Shown here piece by piece: positions 6,599 through 11,304 of a stretch of DNA of 11,304 nt. The notes under the pieces were generated by a model. That model was not told where the DNA came from, ran no database searches, and saw only the letters and a list, made by a program, of their open reading frames with translations. The stretch is from positions 1-11,304 of the forward strand of contig CATXYA010000015.1 in NCBI GenBank assembly GCA_958403605.1, read 5' to 3'. The stretch comes from an uncultured Oscillospiraceae bacterium (GTDB lineage: Bacteria; Bacillota; Clostridia; Oscillospirales; Ruminococcaceae). Both the position numbers and the translations under genes were made by a program. Numbering within the stretch: the first letter of the stretch is position 1; every line of letters starts with the position of its first letter.

Positions 6599-8312
6599 TG
6601 TTCTCCTTTTCCGGTTTCAGCGGGATGCGGATCTCCACCCGCGCCCCGCCCTGTTCATGGTTGCTCAGCTGCAAAAGGTCTTTGCGGCCATAGGTGAATT
6701 CCAGCGTCTTATAGACATTGCAGATGCCCACGTGCTCGTCCTCCCGCAGCGCCGCAGCCCCTTGAAGGAGCTCCTGCGAAAACCCGCAGCCCGTATCCTC
6801 GATGGTGATCTTGGCAAAGGCCTCGTCCCCTCGCCGCTCAAGGCCGGCGCGGATAAAAATAGAGATGGACGATTCCCCGTCAAACGCATGCTTGAAAATG
6901 TTTTCCACAAACGTCTGTACCAGCAGCTTCTGCATCGGCACCTCGGCCACTTGCGGATCGATGGCACAATAATAAAAAACATGGTCCACGTAGCGGATCT
7001 GCTGCAGCTTGATGAAATCTTCCGCGTGCCGCACCTCACAGCCCACCGTCGAATTTCCCCCGTCGTCCGTGAACAAAAAGCGCAGATAGGTGCTCAAGGC
7101 TTCGATGAACCGCTGGATCTGCTCGTTTTCGCCGCGCATGGAAAGGCTTGAGATCGTGGTGATGGCATTCAGGTAAAAGTGCGGGTGCAGCTGCAGCTGC
7201 AGATATTTCACCTCCGCGTTTTTCCGTTCCAACGCTTCCTCATAGTTTTTGATCTTCAGGTCTTTGATCTCCCGCGTCATGTTGTTGAACAGGGCGATCA
7301 AGCCGGAAAATTGGCTGGTGTACGCCCGGTCCACCGAGATCTGGTAACCGATGTTGCCCTTCTCGATCTCCTGGGTCGCCGTCGCCAGTTTTTTTACCGG
7401 GCGGACGATATTGAGTTCCAGATAGCGGCTGACCGCCGCCACGACAAGGACGACGGCGAGCCCGAGCCCGGCCAACAGGTACTGGATCATTTCCATTCCG
7501 GCGTACATCTCCTGGCGGGGAATGGCGCAGGACAGCCGGAGCCCCTGCGCCTCCAGCTCTTCGCTGAACAACACATAGGGATCTTCGGCGGCAAACGGCT
7601 GCGCGTTTTCCAGCTGCCGGCCGGCCGGGAACGCCTCCTCATTCTCCGACGCCAGGATGCGCCCGGCCTGATCCGTCAGCAGATAAGTGGACTGCAGCTC
7701 GCCGCGGCTCTGCATCCCGCTCAGCAGATCCGCCGCCGAGATCAGCACCCCGATGTTGGCCGGCCCGATGCGATAGTTCTGCTGCAAAAAGCAGCTGCCG
7801 CCCAAGTCCAGCACGTGCCATGCGTTGGAGACGGCGTCGTTTTCCATCCCGCCGCCGCTGCGCAGGGTGTCCTCGATCAGAAACTTCTGCCGCCAGTCCA
7901 GCGCGCCGCTGTAACGCGCAAGACAGACATCCACATCGCTGTAAACGAAGTACAGGCACGCCAGACGGGGATTGCTGTCGACCTTTGCCGCCAGGATGCC
8001 CGCCAGGCCGGCGGAGGCCACATACCGGCGAAACGCGCTGGTGCCGGGCAGCGCGTCCGTCTTGCCCAGGTTATCCAGCGCCAGTTCGTCCAGCGTTGTG
8101 GTCGCGGAGGAAAAGACCGCCCGCAGCTGCTGCGTGTGCACGTTCATCACCCGGCGCTGCTGCTCCTGCATATTTTTTGACGCGGCCAAAAACGAATAGA
8201 TATTGTAGCTGACCATCAGAACGATCACCGCCACCAGGACGACGGCGATGATCCTGCTGATCTTGAACACGATGGAGTTTTTCCGCGCTGCCCGCCTGGA
8301 GGCCGTACGCAT
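6576..8312 (-). CDS. Sensor histidine kinase (YesM / His_kinase-LytS type)
   Basis: A 578-residue membrane kinase that phosphorylates the YesN-type regulator. In order: basic N-terminus, membrane helix (about 21-40), extracellular sensor of about 230 residues, second helix (about 276-296), HAMP linker (about 297-350), His_kinase domain and ATPase domain. The phospho-acceptor is His378 in LHPHFYLN, where most relatives have PHFLYN. The ATPase N-box is VENIFKH (469-475), the G-box DTGCGFS (506-512), and the last motif HVGICNV followed by FTYG. I chose the ATG at 8310-8312 because AAGGGGG lies 7 bp upstream and the membrane helix then starts near residue 20. A longer frame back to 8480 would add 56 residues unlike a kinase and overlap the divergent gene. 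A sensor on the outside suggests detection of an extracellular sugar or of a liganded binding protein (inference). Confidence 0.94.
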   Translation of the reverse strand: MRTASRRAARKNSIVFKISRIIAVVLVAVIVLMVSYNIYSFLAASKNMQEQQRRVMNVHTQQLRAVFSSATTTLDELALDNLGKTDALPGTSAFRRYVASAGLAGILAAKVDSNPRLACLYFVYSDVDVCLARYSGALDWRQKFLIEDTLRSGGGMENDAVSNAWHVLDLGGSCFLQQNYRIGPANIGVLISAADLLSGMQSRGELQSTYLLTDQAGRILASENEEAFPAGRQLENAQPFAAEDPYVLFSEELEAQGLRLSCAIPRQEMYAGMEMIQYLLAGLGLAVVLVVAAVSRYLELNIVRPVKKLATATQEIEKGNIGYQISVDRAYTSQFSGLIALFNNMTREIKDLKIKNYEEALERKNAEVKYLQLQLHPHFYLNAITTISSLSMRGENEQIQRFIEALSTYLRFLFTDDGGNSTVGCEVRHAEDFIKLQQIRYVDHVFYYCAIDPQVAEVPMQKLLVQTFVENIFKHAFDGESSISIFIRAGLERRGDEAFAKITIEDTGCGFSQELLQGAAALREDEHVGICNVYKTLEFTYGRKDLLQLSNHEQGGARVEIRIPLKPEKENNDGPADR

Positions 8313-8458
8313 CGCTTTTCCCCCTTTTCCGAATCCTGCGAAATCAAAAGCTTTTTCCTCAACGGTGAAAGCGCGTTTGCCCCCCGGCCCTGTATAGTAG
8401 CAGTATCCAAGGGCAGACGCGCGCGGACGAAAAATACATTGGTAAAGGAGATCTGAAC
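8313..8458. promoter_or_regulatory. Divergent regulatory region between kinase and carboxylesterase genes
   Basis: This 146-bp gap must hold both promoters. For the rightward gene, TATAGT (8393-8398, five of six matches) is a plausible -10 box giving a leader of about 54 bases. No TTGACA-like box sits at the right distance. The same bases read TATACA leftward, so the two promoters may overlap. AAAAGCTTTT (8346-8355) is a 10-bp palindrome built from the same AAAAGC/GCTTTT half-sites as the repeat upstream of the importer. TGAAAGCGC (8366-8374) resembles the left half of a catabolite-response (cre) site, but the right half does not match. AAAGGAG (8444-8450) is the ribosome binding site of the rightward gene. 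No terminator is seen. Confidence 0.55.
8320..8326 (-). promoter_or_regulatory. Ribosome binding site fixing the kinase start
   Basis: The leftward strand reads AAGGGGG, seven bases before the ATG at 8312-8310. It departs from AAGGAGG at one position but is the only purine-rich Shine-Dalgarno candidate near an in-frame start. The alternative start at 8480 would lie inside the divergent carboxylesterase gene. Confidence 0.6.
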
Positions 8459-10024
8459 ATGTCCGATTTTGAAAATGCAAAGGTAAAGGTACGGGAGGGC
8501 TGGCTACAGGGATATCTCGATGGGCCGCTGAAAATTTTCAAGGGAGTGCCCTACGCCGCGCCCCCTGTGGGCGCTCTGCGCTTCCGGCTTCCCCAGGACG
8601 CCGGGCGCTGGCGCGGCGTCCGCAAGGCCACCGAATATAGCGCCGCAGCCATCCAAACGGTGCAGGAAGATATCCAGCTGCCCGCCAACGTCCACGGCAT
8701 TCCCCAGCTGCTGGCGCGCTCGCAGTACGAGGAGGACTGCCTGTACCTGAACATCTGGTCCCCCGCCAAGACCGCCGGCGATAAGCTACCCGTCTTTATC
8801 TGGATCCACGGCGGCGGGATGGTGGCCGGCTCCGGTGTGGAATGTGTGTGCGACGGCGACGGCTTTGCCAAGCGGCGCGATATCATTGTGGTCACCATCA
8901 ACTACCGCCTGGGCTTCTTCGGCTTTTTTGCGCATCCGGAGCTGACGAAGGAGGGCGGCGGCGCCTCGGGCAACTATGCGCTGCACGATATGCGCAAGGC
9001 CTGCGAATGGGTAAAAAACAACATCGCGGCCTTTGGTGGAGACCCGGAGCGCATCACGGTGGCCGGGCAGTCCGGCGGCGCCGCCGCCACGGGCGCCCTG
9101 CTGGCGTCCCCCTTGATGAAGGGGCTGATCCAGCGCGTTTCCATTGAGAGCGGCCCCATCTATTGGGGGCTGATGCAACCCAAGCCGCTGGCCGTCATGG
9201 AGCAGCGCGGCACGGCGTTTCTGGAGCGCATCGGCTGTTCCTCCCTGGAGGAGCTGCGCGGGCGCGACGCCTGGGAGCTGTTCGACGCCTACGACGGCAC
9301 CCCCATGGACGAGGGCTTCACCTTCTGCATCGACGGCGCATTTCTGCCCGAGCGCTACAGCGACTGTATCGACGCCGGGCGGTTCAACGATTTTGACGTC
9401 ATGATCGGAAGCTGCGCGCAAGAATTCCCCGTGGCTGGGCCGGAGGGGATGCCGCTGGACGCCTACGCGCGCTATTTGGAGGAGGTCTTCCCCGACAATG
9501 TGGACAACATGAAACGGTGGTATCCGGCCGCCACCCCGTCCGAAGCCGCCAAGATGGCCGCCACCATCGCCTCCGACCTCGTGCTGATGGGCTCGGTGAA
9601 GATCGGCCAGATGTGCCGCAAATACGGGCGGCGGGCCTTTGTGTGGCTGATGAACAAGGAGAACGAGACCGAGCGCGGCCACCGCGACGGCTCTCCCCAC
9701 TGCGCCGAGATGCCCTATGTATTTGGCCGCGTGGACAAGGGCGAGCGCAACCCCTTCTTCGATTACCACTGGGTCGGCGCCGATTATGATTTTATGGAAT
9801 TGATCCAGGGCTATTGGTACGAGTTCGCCGCCAGCGGCGACCCCAACGGCGGGGGACGGCCCGCGTGGAAGCAGTACAGCCAAGAGTTCGATGTGTGCTT
9901 GCTGGGGAACCACACGCGGATGCTTTCCCCCGAAGAGCAGGAAAAATACGCCTACTTTTGGGAAAAGCTGTCCGCACAAAAGGAAGCGGCCCCTGTGCGG
10001 CTGGGTCAGCTGGCCCGGCTGTAA
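8459..10024 (+). CDS. Type-B carboxylesterase (PnbA-like, PF00135)
   Basis: A 521-residue alpha/beta-hydrolase that cleaves carboxylic esters, probably in the cytoplasm since no signal peptide is present. The family landmarks appear in order: FKGVPYAAPPVG (27-38), EDCLYLNIW (92-100), oxyanion-hole HGGG (117-120), NYRLGFFGF (148-156), FGGDP (192-196), and nucleophile Ser205 in AGQSGGA where many family members have GESAGG. The likely acid is Glu322 in SCAQEFP and the base His414 in GSPHCAEMPYVFG. Full length for the family. The ATG at 8459-8461 follows AAAGGAG by 8 bp. It is transcribed away from the kinase/regulator pair and ends at a strong terminator, so it is a single-gene unit, perhaps controlled by the same regulator. 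The natural substrate is unknown. Relatives act on aryl, p-nitrobenzyl and acyl-sugar esters. Confidence 0.94.
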   Translation: MSDFENAKVKVREGWLQGYLDGPLKIFKGVPYAAPPVGALRFRLPQDAGRWRGVRKATEYSAAAIQTVQEDIQLPANVHGIPQLLARSQYEEDCLYLNIWSPAKTAGDKLPVFIWIHGGGMVAGSGVECVCDGDGFAKRRDIIVVTINYRLGFFGFFAHPELTKEGGGASGNYALHDMRKACEWVKNNIAAFGGDPERITVAGQSGGAAATGALLASPLMKGLIQRVSIESGPIYWGLMQPKPLAVMEQRGTAFLERIGCSSLEELRGRDAWELFDAYDGTPMDEGFTFCIDGAFLPERYSDCIDAGRFNDFDVMIGSCAQEFPVAGPEGMPLDAYARYLEEVFPDNVDNMKRWYPAATPSEAAKMAATIASDLVLMGSVKIGQMCRKYGRRAFVWLMNKENETERGHRDGSPHCAEMPYVFGRVDKGERNPFFDYHWVGADYDFMELIQGYWYEFAASGDPNGGGRPAWKQYSQEFDVCLLGNHTRMLSPEEQEKYAYFWEKLSAQKEAAPVRLGQLARL

Positions 10025-10063
10025 CATCACAGGGCGCTGTGAAAAAGACGCCCTGGAAAGAAG

Positions 10064-10117
10064 ACGCTCTCCCCGGCCTCCCTTTGGGAGAGGCCGGGGA
10101 GAGCGTTTCGTTTTATT
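10064..10117 (+). terminator. Very strong hairpin terminator between convergent esterase genes
   Basis: Bases 10064-10080 and 10090-10106 are perfect 17-bp complements, ACGCTCTCCCCGGCCTC against its reverse complement, with a 9-base loop. The tail is TTCGTTTTATT (10107-10117). A weaker 7-bp hairpin (10030-10036 with 10049-10055) sits just before it. The carboxylesterase stops at 10024 on the left and the leftward esterase stops at 10169 on the right. On the leftward strand the tail is CTTCTTTCC, so the element may act in both directions, with lower efficiency leftward. Such long GC-rich stems in this type of genome are sometimes copies of dispersed repeats. Confidence 0.85.
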
Positions 10118-10168
10118 CAGATGTAAGGCGCGGCGCGCCCGCCGCAGCCGCAGGCGCCTGCTGCCCCC

Positions 10169-11029
10169 TTACCGGAACAGATCGGGCAGATAGGTGAACA
10201 GGTAGTTGTACACCGCCTCGTAGGCGTGCACCTCCCCCTCCGCCGTCTGGTAGTGGCAATTGCCCACAGCGGGGTCCTCGCTGAACTGGAAGGTGTCGGG
10301 ATACGCCTTCATGCTTTCGATCTGCGGCGTCATGGCGGCAAACGCCGCGTCCGCCGTGCCTGTCGCCGCAAAAATGCGGTAGTCCAGCCCGGAGGCCGCC
10401 GCGGCGTCGTGCAGAAGCGCCGCGGTCTCCTGCGCTCTGGTGGCCCCGCCCCGCGGCTCCAGCTCCCAGCAGTCGCCGCTGAGGGGCACCAAGGTGCGGA
10501 AATAAGCGAGCTTGTGCAGGAAAACGAACCAGGTGGTACAGCTGCCCATGGAAAAGCCGCCAAACCCGCGGTGCGCCCTGGCCGCCCGGAGGTCCTCATC
10601 GGACGTGCTGCCGGCGTACCCCTTGTACCTGCTTTCCACAGCGGGCAGCAGCTCGCTTGTCAGCTCCGGCAGGAAGTCCTTCGTCTGCAGGCGCTCCGCC
10701 GCCGGGTCCGGCGCTCCCACACGGCAGACCGCGTCCTTGTAATAGGACGGGAACACAACGATGAGCGGCTGCGCCACCTTGGCATCGATGCAGTAGTCCA
10801 GCATGTTTTTCACCTTGCAGCAGTCCAGCCAGGCGTCCGGGTTGCCGCCGCCGCCATGCATGAGATAGAGAATGTCATACTTTTTTTCTTTGTCCGCCGG
10901 GTCATAGCCATAGGGCAGATAGACGTTGGCGTATTTGTCCCGCGGGCCGCCCTCCGGGCCGGCCGTGCGGTAGGTGACGCGCTCGATCGTCCCCCGAAAA
11001 TGGACGTCATGGTATTGATACTTTTTCAT
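10169..11029 (-). CDS. Esterase of the CE1/XynZ type (PF00756)
   Basis: A 286-residue serine esterase, probably cytoplasmic. Ser160 lies in GFGGFSMGS, the acid is likely Asp227 in GTADAAF, and His268 in GEVHAYE is the base. HGGGGNPDAW (58-67) forms the oxyanion hole. NVYLPYGYDPADK at the N-terminus and the overall order closely resemble the esterase domain of xylanase Z and other acetylxylan/feruloyl esterases. No signal peptide is visible. The ATG at 11027-11029 has AAAGGA about 11 bp upstream, a long spacing, and lies inside the upstream kinase gene (23-bp overlap). Translation is therefore probably coupled to the kinase. It differs clearly from the esterase at 499-1302, so the two are family members rather than recent duplicates. 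The acyl group removed is not predictable. Confidence 0.93.
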   Translation of the reverse strand: MKKYQYHDVHFRGTIERVTYRTAGPEGGPRDKYANVYLPYGYDPADKEKKYDILYLMHGGGGNPDAWLDCCKVKNMLDYCIDAKVAQPLIVVFPSYYKDAVCRVGAPDPAAERLQTKDFLPELTSELLPAVESRYKGYAGSTSDEDLRAARAHRGFGGFSMGSCTTWFVFLHKLAYFRTLVPLSGDCWELEPRGGATRAQETAALLHDAAAASGLDYRIFAATGTADAAFAAMTPQIESMKAYPDTFQFSEDPAVGNCHYQTAEGEVHAYEAVYNYLFTYLPDLFR

Positions 11030-11304
11030 GGTCGCACCGTTCCTTTCCTAAATGGCCGCGCGCCCGCAGCGCGTCGATCTCCGCCTTTGTGGGCATGACC
11101 CGCAGCGCGCCCTTGCGCGTGGTGATGATGGCCGCGCCCGCGTTGGCAATGTCCAGCATCTCCGCCAGTTCCTGCGCGGAATAGCGGTGCCAGCCCCGCG
11201 TGAGGATCTCGTTCAGGATGCCGCCGAGGAAGGTGTCGCCGGCGCCCGTCGTTTCAATGGTATTTTCCATGCGGTAGGCGTGTGCCCGCGCACACGCCGC
11301 CGCA
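11007..11304 (-). CDS. PfkB-family sugar kinase, C-terminal part (runs off the right edge)
   Basis: The open frame enters from the right edge and stops with TGA at 11009-11007. It encodes the last 98 residues of a PfkB/ribokinase-type kinase, a cytoplasmic enzyme that phosphorylates a sugar with ATP. The hallmark is ETTGAGDTFLGGIL, in which the Asp of GAGD is the catalytic base. Many relatives have DTTGAGD, so the first position is Glu here. The following helix and ANAGAAIITTRKGA match the nucleotide-binding end of the family. The Met just before this motif (11268-11270) is internal, not a start, because the frame stays open upstream and the N-terminal substrate domain would otherwise be missing. 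Fructokinase-, ribokinase- or keto-deoxygluconate-kinase-like specificity cannot be told from this end. Confidence 0.92.
   Translation of the reverse strand, partial: AAACARAHAYRMENTIETTGAGDTFLGGILNEILTRGWHRYSAQELAEMLDIANAGAAIITTRKGALRVMPTKAEIDALRARGHLGKERCDHEKVSIP

Noticed and set aside
8313..8480. N-terminal extension of the sensor kinase to an ATG at 8480
   Set aside because: It would overlap the divergent carboxylesterase gene and its ribosome binding site, and adds 56 residues with no membrane or sensor character before the first helix. The start at 8312 has a ribosome binding site.
8786..10030. 414-residue leftward open frame opposite the carboxylesterase
   Set aside because: The carboxylesterase on the other strand has all its family motifs and a good ribosome binding site. 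The antisense product is a low-complexity chance frame.
11268..11270. Start codon of a small 87-residue protein at the right edge
   Set aside because: The frame stays open to the window edge, and the motif immediately after this Met is the C-terminal catalytic motif of a PfkB kinase. The Met is therefore internal to a truncated larger gene.
1..11304. CRISPR array, tRNA or rRNA gene, insertion sequence or phage attachment site
   Set aside because: I found no spaced direct repeats, no cloverleaf or rRNA-like segments, no transposase or integrase motifs, and no terminal inverted repeats with target duplications.

Overview
The window looks like chromosomal DNA of a GC-rich anaerobic Gram-positive bacterium (Bacillota, probably a Clostridia-type gut organism). 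This is inferred from several things: strong AAGGAGG ribosome binding sites, a lipobox-bearing solute-binding protein, an LplABC-type sugar importer without its own ATPase, and a YesM/YesN-type two-component system. I see no mobile element, CRISPR array, RNA gene or sign of recent transfer. The genus cannot be told from the sequence.

Layout from left to right. (1) Bases 1-143 hold the end of a rightward gene I cannot identify. A textbook terminator follows at 173-203. (2) Bases 204-430 are gene-free. (3) A leftward operon is read from about 4871 down to 431: lipoprotein sugar-binding protein (3265-4827), LplB-type permease (2265-3194), LplC/MalG-type permease (1346-2251) and an alpha/beta-hydrolase esterase (499-1302). 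It ends at a leftward terminator (431-482). It has its own promoter region with a perfect TATAAT, no recognisable -35 box, and a perfect 19-bp inverted repeat where an activator would sit. A strong hairpin lies between the binding-protein and permease genes. (4) A leftward sensor kinase / response regulator pair (6576-8312 and 5021-6598) overlaps by 23 bp and ends at its own hairpin terminator. (5) A divergent type-B carboxylesterase (8459-10024, rightward) shares a 146-bp regulatory region with the kinase and ends at a very strong 17-bp hairpin. (6) A leftward pair at the right edge is a PfkB-family sugar kinase (C-terminus only) overlapping a second esterase (10169-11029).

Taken together, this looks like a carbohydrate-use locus. 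The kinase would sense an extracellular sugar or sugar-derived signal. The AraC-type regulator would activate the importer. The importer would bring in an oligosaccharide, and up to three different serine esterases, none with a visible signal peptide, could strip acyl groups inside the cell. The PfkB kinase could phosphorylate a released sugar. No glycoside hydrolase lies inside the window, so the substrate is not determined. An acylated plant-polysaccharide fragment is a reasonable inference, not a demonstrated fact.

Nothing here is a clearly new kind of system. The most worthwhile leads are the 19-bp inverted repeat at 4901-4919, the intercistronic hairpin at 3212-3247, and the set of three apparently cytoplasmic esterases around one importer.
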